Assembly: GCF_001468265.1 (NCBI RefSeq)
Contig: NZ_LNRZ01000003.1
Coordinates: 186,001-250,000 of the forward strand
Origin: Sphingopyxis sp. H050
GTDB lineage: Bacteria > Pseudomonadota > Alphaproteobacteria > Sphingomonadales > Sphingomonadaceae
Direction of reading: 5' to 3'
Length of the DNA stretch: 64,000 bases
Under the pieces are notes generated by a model. The model saw only the letters and a program-made list of their open reading frames with translations, was not told the DNA's origin and searched no databases. This document shows positions 7,985 to 16,661 of this stretch, one piece after another; position 1 is the stretch's first letter; every line of letters begins with the position of its first letter. The position numbers were made by a program, and so were the translations under genes.

Positions 7985-10348
7985 TTAGAACGTCTTGCGC
8001 GCGGTGATCCCGAAGGTCCGCGGCTGTCCGACCGAATAGCCGAGGCGCGCGCGACCGCCGCGTTCGCGGTCGAACGAGAGCAGCGCATTTTCGTCGAACA
8101 GATTGTTGACATAAGCGATCAGCGACAGTCCATTATCGAAATCGACCCCGGCGCTGAGGTTGACGAGTTGATAGTCGGGTAGTTCGAGATCGACCGTCGT
8201 CGATGCCCCCGCCGGTGCGCCGCCGAAGGGCAGGCCGTGGACGAAGGTGCGCGGGTTGTTCTCCTGATCCGCGGGCTGGGTGTAGCGTGCGCCGACATGC
8301 TGGAACGACGCGCCCACATACGCCTTCGCCGTGTCGCTGACCGGGAATTCATAGCTGCCCGAGGCCGAGAGCTGGAACTTCGGCACCGACGGCAGGCGAT
8401 TGCCGTCGCGGATGCCCGTCGCCGTGGTCAGCGCCCCGGGCAAAGTGGTGTCGAATTCGGCCTCGATCAGGCTGCCCGACAGGTTCAGGTCGAGGCCGTC
8501 GGCGGGCGACAGCCCAAGCTCGAACTCGACGCCCATCGAATGCGCCTTTGGCACGTTGAAGACGATGCGCGACGAACAGGTGCCCGCATCGAGCGTGACC
8601 TGCAAGTTGCGGATGTCGTTGTAGAAGCCAGCGGCGTTGAAGGTGAAGCCGCGGCCCTGCGATTTGACGCCGAGCTCGTAATTCCACAGCGTTTCGTCGT
8701 CATAGTCCTGGAAGCCGCCGAACAGGGCGGCGTCGCCCGGCGAGCAAAGCGGCAGGTTGAGCGGATCGTTGACGCCGCCGAGGCGGAAGCCCTTCGACGC
8801 CTGCGCATTGATCGAGACATCCTCGCTGACGTCGTAGGACAGCAGGAAGCGCGGGGTGAAGCCGCTCGATTTGGTGCTGTCGGTGCGGTTGTCGAGGTTC
8901 GAGAAGAGCCCCCCCGATTTGAAGCTGCGCGTTTCCTTGAAATCGTAATAGCGGCCGCCGGCGGTCGCGGTGAGCGCGTCGCTAATGTCGTAGCTGACCT
9001 CGCCGAAGATCGCGAACTGCTTGATGTCATAGGGCAGGTCGGCGTTGTACGGCGAGTTGGCGGGGAAGCCGTTGCGCGTCGCCGCCGAGGTGCCGGCGCC
9101 GAGCGTGGCGTCGGTCACCGCGTCATAGCCTGGGGTCGGCAGCCGCTGCGCATAGACACGGTCGATCTTCGAATAAAAGGCGCCGAGCACCCACTGGAAC
9201 GGACTGTCGTTGTCCGACGCGATGCGCGCTTCCTGCGTCCAGGTTTCAAGATCGGTGGTATCGACGAGATTCGACGGGAGCAGCACGCCGGCGGCCGGAT
9301 AGCCGAGGTCGACCGACACCGACCCGGTCAGCGCGCTCGCGTCGCGGCTGACCAGGATGTCGCGGTTGATATAGCTCGTCACCGAGGTCAGTTTCGCTCC
9401 GCCGAGGCCGACGTCGATCTTGAGGTCGGCGATCAGCGTTTCGTCCTCGAACCCTTCGCGCAGCAGCAGATATTGCTGGCGCTCGTCGAAGGTCACCGCG
9501 GGACGCGTCGTCGTATAGGGGTTGGCGTAGAGATTGTAGATCTCCTGCCGGTTGAAGCCGTCGGCCTTGACCTTCTGATAGACGATGCGCGGGGTGATCG
9601 AGAAATTGTCGCTCGGCTCGAGGGTGAGGGCGATGCGCCCGCCATAGCGTTCGCCGCTGTTGACGTCGTCGCCGCCCGCCGGTCCGATCGCGTTGATGAA
9701 GCCGCCGTAGCGCGTGTAATAGCCGACCGCGCGTACCGCCGCCTTGTCGCCGATGGGCACATTGACCGCGCCTTTCAGATGGCCGCCGATATCGTCGCCG
9801 TCGACCAGGTTGATGTTGCCCTCGACCGTGCCCTCGGTGACGCCGAGCTTCGGCTGGTTGGTGATGTAGCGGATCGTGCCGCCGACCGAACCCGAACCGA
9901 ACAGCGTGCCCTGCGGCCCGCGCAGCGTTTCGACGCGGTTCAGATCGAAGAGGTCGAGGTCGGGGGTGAACAGCGAAAGCGAGATCACGCTTTCGTCGAG
10001 ATAGACGCCGACCTGCTCCTTGACGCCCGGTTGGTCGCGGACGACCTGTCCCGCGGACACGCCGCGCACCGAGACTTGGCTCTGACCCGGCCCGAGGTTT
10101 TGCACCGAAAGGCCGGCGACGTTGCGCGACAGGTCTTCGAGCGTCACCGCGCCGGACTTCTGGATGTCCTCGGCGGTCTGCGCGTTGATCGAAAAGGGAA
10201 TGTCCTGCAGATTCGCGTCGCGCTTCGTCGCGGTCACGATGATGATGTTGCCTTCATCCTCGTCCGCGGCGCTTTGGGCGATGGCAGGGGTGGTGATGGC
10301 CAGCGCGAGCGTCGAAAGCCCCGCCAGCAAAGAAATGCGTACATGCAT
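7985..10348 (-). CDS. TonB-dependent outer-membrane receptor
   Basis: 787 residues. Signal peptide 1-24 (cleavage after ITTPAIAQS), TonB-box-like IIIVTATKR near residue 36, a plug domain with VSVRGVSAG, LRGPQGTLFGSGSVGGTIRYITNQP (the classic plug end), and a long beta-barrel ending in the aromatic terminus RTFGITARKTF. The relatives are the Sphingomonadales TonB receptors of unassigned substrate (siderophore, vitamin, or plant/aromatic compound). The start ATG at 10348 follows GAGGAGGACGAG, a strong ribosome-binding site, and gives a standard signal peptide; the frame stays open another 45 codons upstream. No transport or catabolic partner is adjacent, so the ligand cannot be inferred from context. 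Confidence 0.93.
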   Translation of the reverse strand: MHVRISLLAGLSTLALAITTPAIAQSAADEDEGNIIIVTATKRDANLQDIPFSINAQTAEDIQKSGAVTLEDLSRNVAGLSVQNLGPGQSQVSVRGVSAGQVVRDQPGVKEQVGVYLDESVISLSLFTPDLDLFDLNRVETLRGPQGTLFGSGSVGGTIRYITNQPKLGVTEGTVEGNINLVDGDDIGGHLKGAVNVPIGDKAAVRAVGYYTRYGGFINAIGPAGGDDVNSGERYGGRIALTLEPSDNFSITPRIVYQKVKADGFNRQEIYNLYANPYTTTRPAVTFDERQQYLLLREGFEDETLIADLKIDVGLGGAKLTSVTSYINRDILVSRDASALTGSVSVDLGYPAAGVLLPSNLVDTTDLETWTQEARIASDNDSPFQWVLGAFYSKIDRVYAQRLPTPGYDAVTDATLGAGTSAATRNGFPANSPYNADLPYDIKQFAIFGEVSYDISDALTATAGGRYYDFKETRSFKSGGLFSNLDNRTDSTKSSGFTPRFLLSYDVSEDVSINAQASKGFRLGGVNDPLNLPLCSPGDAALFGGFQDYDDETLWNYELGVKSQGRGFTFNAAGFYNDIRNLQVTLDAGTCSSRIVFNVPKAHSMGVEFELGLSPADGLDLNLSGSLIEAEFDTTLPGALTTATGIRDGNRLPSVPKFQLSASGSYEFPVSDTAKAYVGASFQHVGARYTQPADQENNPRTFVHGLPFGGAPAGASTTVDLELPDYQLVNLSAGVDFDNGLSLIAYVNNLFDENALLSFDRERGGRARLGYSVGQPRTFGITARKTF

Positions 10349-10525
10349 CGGATCTCGTCCTCCTCTTGGGCGCGGGGCTATGATTGCCCCCTGGCGGTGA
10401 CGTGTGCGCTTTTGACGAGTCCAAGGCAATGGGGGGCGAATCGGGGCGCAAAAAATGACCGGCAGCTGTTGCATCCGGGACACGGTCGAAAGATGCTGTC
10501 CAAGGGTGGCCGGGTCTCAAAAAGG

Positions 10526-10571
10526 AGGCCGGCCAATGAACTGCCGGGACAAAAAAAGGCCGGCCAATGAA
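10526..10571. repeat. 15-bp direct repeat with a GGCCGGCC core
   Basis: AGGCCGGCCAATGAA occurs at 10526-10540 and again at 10557-10571. A third GGCCGGCC is at 10573-10580. The second and third copies pair to form the amtB terminator stem. Confidence 0.8.
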
Positions 10572-10580
10572 TGGCCGGCC
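10551..10580 (-). terminator. Rho-independent terminator of glnK-amtB
   Basis: GGCCGGCC (10558-10565) and GGCCGGCC (10573-10580) are separated by AATGAAT, giving an 8-bp GC stem. Read leftward it is followed by a run of seven T. It lies downstream of the amtB stop on the minus strand. Confidence 0.8.
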
Positions 10581-10610
10581 AGTGGTTCGCAGGAGGAACC
10601 CCGGTAGGAC

Positions 10611-10649
10611 CCCGCCGCCGTTTGAAAGAGGAGAGAGAGCGGCGGCGGG
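10611..10649 (-). terminator. GC-rich hairpin after amtB
   Basis: CCCGCCGCCG and CGGCGGCGGG form a perfect 10-bp stem around a purine-rich loop, 12 bases past the amtB stop. It lacks a T-run; the canonical terminator follows ~30 bases further on. The remaining sequence between the receptor start and amtB stop (10349-10661) shows no gene. Confidence 0.6.
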
Positions 10650-10661
10650 TATCCTGTCTCG

Positions 10662-12131
10662 TTATAAGTTGTAGGCGCGCTCGCCGTGCTCTGCGAGGTC
10701 GAGCCCTTCCTGCTCGACGTCCTTCGACGGGCGCAGGCCGATGGTGTATTTAAGGCCGAGGAACAGGACCGCGCTGACCACGCCGGTCCACAGCACAGTG
10801 GTGCCGACGGCCCAGATCTGCGTCGTCACCTGGCCCACCAGGTCGAATTCGCCGGCCTTGGCGACGGGCGCGGTGTAATCGATCCAGCCCTGACCGCCCC
10901 ACGCCGGGTTGGCGACGAAGCCGGTGCCGATCGCGCCGACGATGCCGCCGACCGCGTGGATGCCGAACACGTCGAGCGAGTCGTCATATTTAAGTTTCTT
11001 CTTCACCGTGGTGACGAAGAAGAAGCAGACCAGCGAGGCGACCGCGCCGAGGATGATCGCGGTGCCGGGGTGGGCGAAGCCCGCCGCCGGGGTGATCGCG
11101 ACGAGGCCGGCGACGACGCCCGAGACGCCGCCGAGGAGCGAGGGCTTCTTGTGGATGATCTGCTCGATGATTGCCCACGTTGCACCCGCGGCCGCGGTGG
11201 CGACGAGGGTGTTGATGAAGGCGAGCGCGCCGAAGGCGTTGGCTTCGAGACCCGAGCCGGCGTTGAAGCCGAACCAGCCGATCCACAGCAAGGAGGCGCC
11301 GATCATCGTCATGACCAGATTGTGCGGCGGCATCGGTTCGGTGTTGTAGCCGAGGCGCGGACCGATCACGAGGCAGCCGACCAGGCCGGCGATGCCCGCG
11401 TTGATGTGGACGACGGTGCCACCCGCGAAGTCGAGCGCGCCCCAGCCCCACAGCAGGCCATAGTCGGTCGGCGCGGCGTGCAGGAAGTCCGGGCCCGCCC
11501 AGTACCACACCATGTGCGCGATCGGGAAATAGGCGAAGGTCAGCCACAGCACCGTGAAGATGATCAGCGGCGTGAACTTGACGCGCTCCGCGAACGCCCC
11601 GACGATCAGCGCCGGCGTGATGCAGGCAAAGGTCATCTGGAAGATCACGAAGACATATTCGGGGAGGTACACCCCGTTCGAGAAGGTCGCCGCGAAGGTG
11701 TTGACATCGACGCCGGCGAGGAAGGCCTTGTCCAAGCCGCCGAACAGCGACGGGAAGGGCGTGCCGGTCGAGGTGAAGGCCATCGAATAGCCCCAGCTGA
11801 ACCAGACGAGCGCCGCGACGCAGACGATCGTCAGCACCTGCATCAGCACCGACAGCATGTTCTTGGCGCGCACGAGGCCGCCATAGAAGAGCGCCAGCGC
11901 GGGCACCGACATCATCAGCACCAGCGCCGAGGCGACGAGCATCCAGGCCACGTCGCCCTTGTTGACCATCTCGGCGGTCGGCACGAACGGGGCGGGCGCC
12001 GCCGCCTCGGCGGCCGGCGCGGCAGGCGCCGCGACGGCGGTCGCCGCTTCCTGCGCCCATACGGGCAGCGCGGCGAACAGCGACAGGCCGGCGGCCCCCG
12101 CGCTCGCCGCAATCTTGTTTGCGAACGTCAT
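10662..12131 (-). CDS. amtB: Ammonium transporter AmtB
   Basis: 489 residues. A cleavable-looking N-terminus (LPVWAQEA) and an Ala/Pro-rich linker precede the 11-helix Amt domain. Family landmarks: DVAWMLVASALVLMM, GGLVRAKNML, the twin-histidine region with ADHI-equivalent GTVVHINAGIAGLVG, and the GYDDSLDVFGIHAVGGIVGAIGTG-type stretch. It conducts ammonium across the inner membrane and is gated by the adjacent GlnK. The start chosen (ATG 12131) follows GAAGGGGG; an ATG six codons earlier lacks such a site. It lies 17 bases after glnK on the same strand, so both share the sigma-54 promoter upstream of glnK. Confidence 0.96.
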   Translation of the reverse strand: MTFANKIAASAGAAGLSLFAALPVWAQEAATAVAAPAAPAAEAAAPAPFVPTAEMVNKGDVAWMLVASALVLMMSVPALALFYGGLVRAKNMLSVLMQVLTIVCVAALVWFSWGYSMAFTSTGTPFPSLFGGLDKAFLAGVDVNTFAATFSNGVYLPEYVFVIFQMTFACITPALIVGAFAERVKFTPLIIFTVLWLTFAYFPIAHMVWYWAGPDFLHAAPTDYGLLWGWGALDFAGGTVVHINAGIAGLVGCLVIGPRLGYNTEPMPPHNLVMTMIGASLLWIGWFGFNAGSGLEANAFGALAFINTLVATAAAGATWAIIEQIIHKKPSLLGGVSGVVAGLVAITPAAGFAHPGTAIILGAVASLVCFFFVTTVKKKLKYDDSLDVFGIHAVGGIVGAIGTGFVANPAWGGQGWIDYTAPVAKAGEFDLVGQVTTQIWAVGTTVLWTGVVSAVLFLGLKYTIGLRPSKDVEQEGLDLAEHGERAYNL

Positions 12132-12148
12132 ATTTTCCCCCTTCGTCA

Positions 12149-12502
<354 letters not shown>

Positions 12503-12521
12503 TTATGGCACGATGTTGCGG

Positions 12522-12537
12522 TGCAACAGCCGTGCCA
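12522..12537 (-). promoter_or_regulatory. Sigma-54 (RpoN) -24/-12 promoter of glnK-amtB
   Basis: On the minus strand the sequence reads TGGCACGGCTGTTGCA, an exact match to the consensus TGGCACG-N4-TTGCA, with GG and GC at the required spacing. It lies ~35 bases upstream of the glnK start. It forms the right half of an imperfect inverted repeat (12506-12537). Confidence 0.9.
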
Positions 12538-12590
12538 GATTGCGCGGGGTCCGCAAAAGTTAACATTTTGTGACGGTTTTTGGCGCGCCA

Positions 12591-12608
12591 ACGCACAGGA
12601 TCGTGCGT
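12591..12608 (-). promoter_or_regulatory. Candidate NtrC enhancer site upstream of glnK
   Basis: ACGCACAGGATCGTGCGT is an inverted repeat with GCAC and GTGC half-sites, as in NtrC sites. The spacer is six bases, whereas the enteric consensus has seven, so the call is tentative. Its location ~55-70 bases upstream of the sigma-54 promoter is within the expected range. Confidence 0.4.
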
Positions 12609-12650
12609 TCGCTAGGCAGGCGAGGCAGTGCCTTGCCTAAATTTTAGGCA

Positions 12651-13343
12651 TTATATCGCCTTGAAGCGCGCCCAGATCGGCAGATGGTCCGACGCGCGCG
12701 CGGCGAGCGCGCTCTTGTGGACGCCGGCCTCGACCGCCTCGAAATGCGGCGAGGCGAAGATGCGGTCGAGCTTGGCCACCGGGCGGCGGCTGTGGAAGCT
12801 GTGGCCGGTGTCGACGAGATGGTGGTGCGCGCCGAAATCGGCGAGGCAGCCGCCCTGGTTCCGCCATTCGTTGCAGTCGCCCATCAGGATCGTCGGCAAC
12901 GGCTCGCCCGCGGCGACATGATGCAGGATCGCGCGCGCCTGTTGCCGCCGCCGGAGGCCCGAGATGTCGAGATGCATGCCGACGACGCGCAGCCGCGTAT
13001 CGCCGACGCGCAGCGTCGCGGCGACCGCGCCGCGCGGCTCGAGCATCGGCAGGTGCAGCGCGTGGCTTTCCTCGACCTCGATCCCCTTGCGCACGAGCAG
13101 CGCATTGCCGTGCCAGCCGATGCTGTGCGGGCGGTCGGTGAGGGTGACGGGGACATAGTCGCTATGTTCGGCGAGCATATGCGGCGGAATCGCGCTCGCG
13201 CGGGTGCCGAAGCGGCGGTCGGCCTCCTGCAAGGCGACGATATCGGCGTCGAGTTCGCCCAGCACCGACAGCACCCGCCCGGGGTCGCGGCGGCGGTCGA
13301 GCCCGATGCCCTTGCGCATATTGTAACTGGCGACCTTGATCAT
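12651..13343 (-). CDS. Endonuclease/exonuclease/phosphatase family protein
   Basis: 230 residues covering one EEP domain (PF03372). Catalytic landmarks: SYNMRKGIG near the N-terminus, LQEADRRFG (metal-binding Glu), GMHLDISGLRR, the MGDCNEWRN motif (Asp/Asn pair) and SDHLPIWARF at the C-terminus. No signal peptide or membrane segment, so it is cytoplasmic. Substrates of this superfamily range from DNA to phosphoinositides and sphingomyelin; the compact soluble form here cannot be assigned. Start ATG 13343 is directly before the fold; a longer frame upstream runs into an intergenic palindrome. Confidence 0.87.
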   Translation of the reverse strand: MIKVASYNMRKGIGLDRRRDPGRVLSVLGELDADIVALQEADRRFGTRASAIPPHMLAEHSDYVPVTLTDRPHSIGWHGNALLVRKGIEVEESHALHLPMLEPRGAVAATLRVGDTRLRVVGMHLDISGLRRRQQARAILHHVAAGEPLPTILMGDCNEWRNQGGCLADFGAHHHLVDTGHSFHSRRPVAKLDRIFASPHFEAVEAGVHKSALAARASDHLPIWARFKAI

Positions 13344-13370
13344 GGGAGAGTCTTGCGCTGCCCTTTTATT

Positions 13371-13451
13371 CCGTTGGTGCTGAGCTTGTCGAAGCACTGT
13401 CCTTTCTTTTTTCAAAGAAAAAACGGTCCTTCGACAAGCTCAGGACGAACG
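13371..13451. repeat. REP-like palindrome with TGAGCTTGTCGAAG arms
   Basis: The left arm contains CTGAGCTTGTCGAAG and the right arm CTTCGACAAGCTCAG, extended by matching CCGTT/AACGG ends and TTCTTTT/AAAGAAA inner bases. A single half-copy (CCTGTCGAAGGG) is near 44242. This is a repeat family distinct from the CCCGCGAAGGCGG elements. Confidence 0.8.
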
Positions 13452-13473
13452 GGGGAGGGGTTGGGTTGCAAAT

Positions 13474-13686
13474 TCAGCCGATACCGAACTCCGCCAGCAA
13501 GGCCCGCGCCTCGGCCAGATCCTCGTCGAGCACCATCACCCGTACCGGGATCAACAGTCCGACGCTCTCGGCGATATTCATGCCCGAGTCGAAGCACACC
13601 GCGTGCACGCCCGCGCTTTCGAGGCGGCCGCGCAGCAGTTCGGCTTCCGCCCCGTTGGGCAGCCGCACCAGTTCGACGAGCGCCAT
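13474..13686 (-). CDS. DUF2007-like small protein
   Basis: 70 residues. It begins MALVELVRLPNGAEAELLRG and contains LIPVRVMVLDEDLAEARALL, a layout (short beta-alpha-beta unit that gives an extended hydrophobic sheet) typical of the DUF2007 'putative signal transducing protein' family. No biochemical function is established. It begins inside the stop codon of the upstream PNPOx-like gene (TGATG overlap), so it is translationally coupled to it. Confidence 0.75.
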   Translation of the reverse strand: MALVELVRLPNGAEAELLRGRLESAGVHAVCFDSGMNIAESVGLLIPVRVMVLDEDLAEARALLAEFGIG

Positions 13687-14243
13687 CAGCCGGTAATGAA
13701 CCGGTCGGTCGGTCGTGTCGGCAGGCCGTCGATGCTCCGGGTGCGTCCCTGGAATTTCTCGACCCACAGCTCGGGGTCGGCCTGGCGGTGATATTTTTGC
13801 AGCGTATCGCGTTCGTGGCTCAACTCCATCATCGGAACGCCCCAGCCGCAGCTCGTTTGCACGCTTTCGATGTCGATGACGAAGATCTGGCGCGTGCCGG
13901 GAAGCAAGTTGAAATGGGCCGCAAGCGCGTCCCATTCGGCATCCTGCGGCAGCACGGGGCGGCCGCGGCCGTAGATGCGCAGGATCAGCGCGGTGCGGTC
14001 GAAGGCGCAGAACATGATCGTGATCCGCCCGTCGGCGGCGAGATGCGCGTGCGTCTCGTTTCCCGATCCGCCGAGGTCGAGATAGGCGACCTGGCGTTCG
14101 GAAAGGACGCGGAAGCTGTCGGCATAGCCTTTGGGGGACAGGTTGATCCGCGCATCGACGGCGGCCGTCGCAGTGAAATAGATCGGCTGCTTTTCGATGA
14201 AAGCGATATGCTTGTCGGTCAGCGTGTTGGTGAAATCGGCCAT
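13686..14243 (-). CDS. Pyridoxamine 5'-phosphate oxidase-family (split-barrel flavin) protein
   Basis: 185 residues. The N-terminal half shows the split-barrel pattern IYFTATAAVDARINLSPKG and VAYLDLGGSGNETHAHL, followed by GRITIMFCAFDR and LRIYGRGRP. These match the FMN-binding PNPOx-like superfamily rather than true PdxH, which would carry different substrate-binding arginines. Members bind FMN, F420 or haem; this one is probably an FMN protein of unknown substrate. It is followed directly by the DUF2007-like gene. The DUF924 gene upstream ends 28 bases before its start, so three genes may form one unit. Confidence 0.82.
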   Translation of the reverse strand: MADFTNTLTDKHIAFIEKQPIYFTATAAVDARINLSPKGYADSFRVLSERQVAYLDLGGSGNETHAHLAADGRITIMFCAFDRTALILRIYGRGRPVLPQDAEWDALAAHFNLLPGTRQIFVIDIESVQTSCGWGVPMMELSHERDTLQKYHRQADPELWVEKFQGRTRSIDGLPTRPTDRFITG

Positions 14244-14271
14244 CTTTGCTCTCCGTCCCGCCCGGTGCCTA

Positions 14272-14841
14272 TCACCAATCCTTGCCCTCTTCTATCGCCG
14301 CGGCCTCGCCCGCGCGGGAGGCGCGGCCGAGCGCGGCGTTGCGGTGCGGAAAGCGGCCGAAGCGGTCGATGATGTCGAAATGCTTCTTCGCATAGTCGAG
14401 CGAGCGCGGATCGGCGAGCGTCGCCATCAGGCGCAGCGATTCGCGCTGGTCGGCGATATCCTCGCTATGTTCGAAGGGCAGATAGGCGAACTGGCGGCGT
14501 TCTTCGGCATAGGTCCGGTCCCAGCCGTGCGCGACGATTCCGCGCGCGATGGCGCGCGCCAGGTCGTCGGTCGCGAAGGCCTCGGCATGATCGCGGTGGA
14601 TGTTGCGCGGCACCTGGTCGAACAGGATCGCCGCCGCGAGCGCGGTGTCGGGATCGGTCAGGAAATGGTCCGCGGGGAAAGCGCGCAACGCCCCGTGCCA
14701 GTCGGCGGCGAGCGCGCGGACCTCGGCATCGAAGTCCGGCCCGCCGCCGTACCAGTCGTCGAAGCCATGTTCGTCGAACCAGAAGGTCAGAAGCTGGCGC
14801 GCCCAATCGGCGGGGGGGGGCGAGGGTTCGGTTTCGGACAA
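14272..14841 (-). CDS. DUF924 family protein
   Basis: 189 residues, all one DUF924 domain (PF06041). Recognisable: LLTFWFDEHGFDDWYGG near the N-terminus, ILFDQVPRNIHRDHAEAFATD in the centre, and YLPFEHSEDIADQ. The fold is TPR-like all-helical and the function is unknown across bacteria. The last ~20 residues are unusually Ala/Glu-rich. It is first in the set with the PNPOx-like and DUF2007-like genes. Confidence 0.88.
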   Translation of the reverse strand: MSETEPSPPPADWARQLLTFWFDEHGFDDWYGGGPDFDAEVRALAADWHGALRAFPADHFLTDPDTALAAAILFDQVPRNIHRDHAEAFATDDLARAIARGIVAHGWDRTYAEERRQFAYLPFEHSEDIADQRESLRLMATLADPRSLDYAKKHFDIIDRFGRFPHRNAALGRASRAGEAAAIEEGKDW

Positions 14842-14861
14842 GTCTGTCGCCCATTTATAAG

Positions 14862-14921
14862 GTCATCCCGGCGCAGGGCGTGTGGAGTCACGCGCCTCCA
14901 CACGCCCTGCGCCGGGATGAC
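14862..14921. repeat. Perfect 26-bp inverted repeat with 8-base loop
   Basis: The arm that begins GTCATCCCGGCGCAGGGCG (14862-14887) is exactly complementary to 14896-14921 with loop TCACGCGC. It lies between two minus-strand genes, 40 bases after the stop of the 14961-15362 gene. It is a very stable hairpin that could end that transcript; no T-run follows. Confidence 0.9.
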
Positions 14922-14960
14922 GCATGAATTTAGTGAAGCAGCACCAAATCTGCGCTCAGA

Positions 14961-15362
14961 CTATTCGGCCTTGGGCTTGCGATACGGCACGAATTCGCCG
15001 AGCGACACGAAGCCGCTGTACATATGGCTCGTGCGGTCGTGCAGCTGGACGGGGTCGATGCTGCACAGCTGGCTGCCGGTCGTTTTGGTCACCAGAATAT
15101 CGTCGTCGTCGAGCGACGAGGCGCCGCCGCGCGGGCGGTTGACCCAATAGGTGCCGCCCGATTTATACACGATCGCGGTCTTGTCGATGATCTGCGAGCT
15201 GCCGGCGCTGTAAAGCGAGATGCAGTCCTGCGGCTTGCCGGCGACGCGGCCTTCGAGCAGCTTGGCAAGCTGCGCTTCGGGATCGAGCTTTTCGCGCGCC
15301 GTGGCGGCGGGAGCGGCCGCGAGAATGGCGGCGGAGAGGATCGTAAACATTATCGGACGCAT
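14961..15362 (-). CDS. Conserved secreted hypothetical protein
   Basis: 133 residues with a signal peptide (FTILSAAILAAAPAATA, cleavage near residue 22). The mature part has two cysteines (QDCISLY and SQLCSID) that could form a disulfide in the periplasm, and a run of acidic residues LDDDDILVTK. The pattern WVNRPRGGA and SLGEFVPYRKP recurs, from memory, in sphingomonad proteins annotated only as hypothetical. Function unknown. A start four residues later (MFTIL) is equally plausible. It is transcribed in the same direction as the next secreted protein upstream, 90 bases away. Confidence 0.7.
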   Translation of the reverse strand: MRPIMFTILSAAILAAAPAATAREKLDPEAQLAKLLEGRVAGKPQDCISLYSAGSSQIIDKTAIVYKSGGTYWVNRPRGGASSLDDDDILVTKTTGSQLCSIDPVQLHDRTSHMYSGFVSLGEFVPYRKPKAE

Positions 15363-15434
15363 GATGCGACTCCTGTCTGAGCTAACCCTACCCGCGCGCC
15401 TTATACATCAAAACCGATGAACCGTGAATGACTC

Positions 15435-15452
15435 GCGGCGGAATGCCGCCGC
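15435..15452 (-). terminator. Hairpin after the secreted protein gene
   Basis: GCGGCGG and CCGCCGC form a perfect 7-bp stem with loop AATG, abutting the stop codon of the 402-residue protein. There is no T-run. Confidence 0.4.
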
Positions 15453-16661
15453 TCAGCAGGTCGGCAGCGGAATACCGAGCGGGCCCTTGCACTTTTTCTT
15501 CTTCTCGGGCTCGGCCGGGGTGGCGCCGCCGCTGGAGCCGCCCATGCCGCCGAAATCGGCGCCGACAAGCAACATCGTGTGCGAGCGGAAGCGGACCTTG
15601 GCGGTCCAGTCGATGTTCCACACCGCATTGCCCGCGGGCTTCGGCGGATAGGAGAAATTCGCCTCGGGACCGAAAGCGTTCAAATTGCCGAGCAGCATCT
15701 CGCCCGACGCCTTCTTGACCTCGGCGGGGATCTGGCAGCTCGTCTGCGACGGCGGCATCACGATCTTCCTGGCGATCAGGTTCGCGACGACCGAGGGCGG
15801 CAGCCAGTCCCACAGGCCGCCGCCGAATTCCTTCGACGCGCTGCTGGTCCACCACACGATGTCGCCGACGTCGTTCTTGCCGCCGCCATTGCCCATTCCG
15901 CCGATGGTCCACGCGACATAGCCGGTCGCGTTCGGCACGGCGTTCCAGCGGACGATCACCGACTGGTCGGGCTGGATCGCGGTCGAGGCGCTGAGACCCT
16001 GCATATAATCCTGCGCCAGCGTGAAGTTGATGTCCGAGCCTATATTGCTCGCGACGCGGTGCGCGCCGAGCAGCGACGAGCCCGGTCCCGGCTGCTTGCC
16101 GCCCTTGCTGTTCGGCCAGTCGACATAGGATTTGCTGTTCGACTGGCTGACCTCGCGGATCACCGGCACGACGGTGGAGAAGAGGTTCGGCGGAACCTGC
16201 CCTGCGGCGACCTTGGCGAAATCGATCACGACCGGCTGGCCGGGTCCGGCCTTGGCGCCGCAACCCCAATAGAGGAGCAGGCGGCCCTTGGGGCGCTCGA
16301 ACTCGGTCGGATAGGTGCCCTCCTTACGCTCCGGCGCGATCAGCGGCACCGACTTGCCGAGCTTGGCCTGCGGCAGGAAGAAATGATCGCCCTTCGGCGG
16401 CGGCGCGGTCGGCGACTGGTCGGAGCCGAGGCGGAGGAGCAATTGATAGGCGACCTTGCTGTTCGGATCGCCGCCGAACGCCATGCTGAGCGCGCCGCCG
16501 AAGCCACCCTTTCCGCCGCCCATGGCGGCGAAGCCCGACATGGTCGCGACGTCCATTTCATAGCGTTCCTTGGGGCCGGTCGACTTTTGCGCCGATCCGG
16601 GAACGGCGGCGAGCATCGCGGTGACGGCGGCAATGGAAGCGAAACGCAGACTCGAACGCAT
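15453..16661 (-). CDS. Conserved secreted hypothetical protein, glycine-rich
   Basis: 402 residues. Signal peptide 1-24 (AAVPGSAQ). The mature protein contains a Gly/Met-rich stretch (AAMGGGKGGFGG), a KGRLLLYWGCG motif, VIVRWNAVPNATGYVAWTIGG resembling a fibronectin-type beta strand pair, and a Lys-rich tail EKKKKCKGPLG close to the terminal cysteine. Members are known to me only as hypothetical proteins in Sphingomonadales and relatives. It is likely periplasmic or surface located. Base composition matches the neighbours. I do not assign a function. Confidence 0.7.
   Translation of the reverse strand: MRSSLRFASIAAVTAMLAAVPGSAQKSTGPKERYEMDVATMSGFAAMGGGKGGFGGALSMAFGGDPNSKVAYQLLLRLGSDQSPTAPPPKGDHFFLPQAKLGKSVPLIAPERKEGTYPTEFERPKGRLLLYWGCGAKAGPGQPVVIDFAKVAAGQVPPNLFSTVVPVIREVSQSNSKSYVDWPNSKGGKQPGPGSSLLGAHRVASNIGSDINFTLAQDYMQGLSASTAIQPDQSVIVRWNAVPNATGYVAWTIGGMGNGGGKNDVGDIVWWTSSASKEFGGGLWDWLPPSVVANLIARKIVMPPSQTSCQIPAEVKKASGEMLLGNLNAFGPEANFSYPPKPAGNAVWNIDWTAKVRFRSHTMLLVGADFGGMGGSSGGATPAEPEKKKKCKGPLGIPLPTC

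Noticed and set aside
8237..10570. A 777-codon plus-strand frame opposite the first TonB receptor
   Set aside because: Same shadow effect: no hydrophobic core pattern or motif, while the minus-strand protein is complete with signal peptide, plug and barrel.
12506..12520. A second, rightward sigma-54 promoter
   Set aside because: The spacing between TGGCACG and TTGC is one base short of the consensus and the gene to the right lies on the opposite strand.
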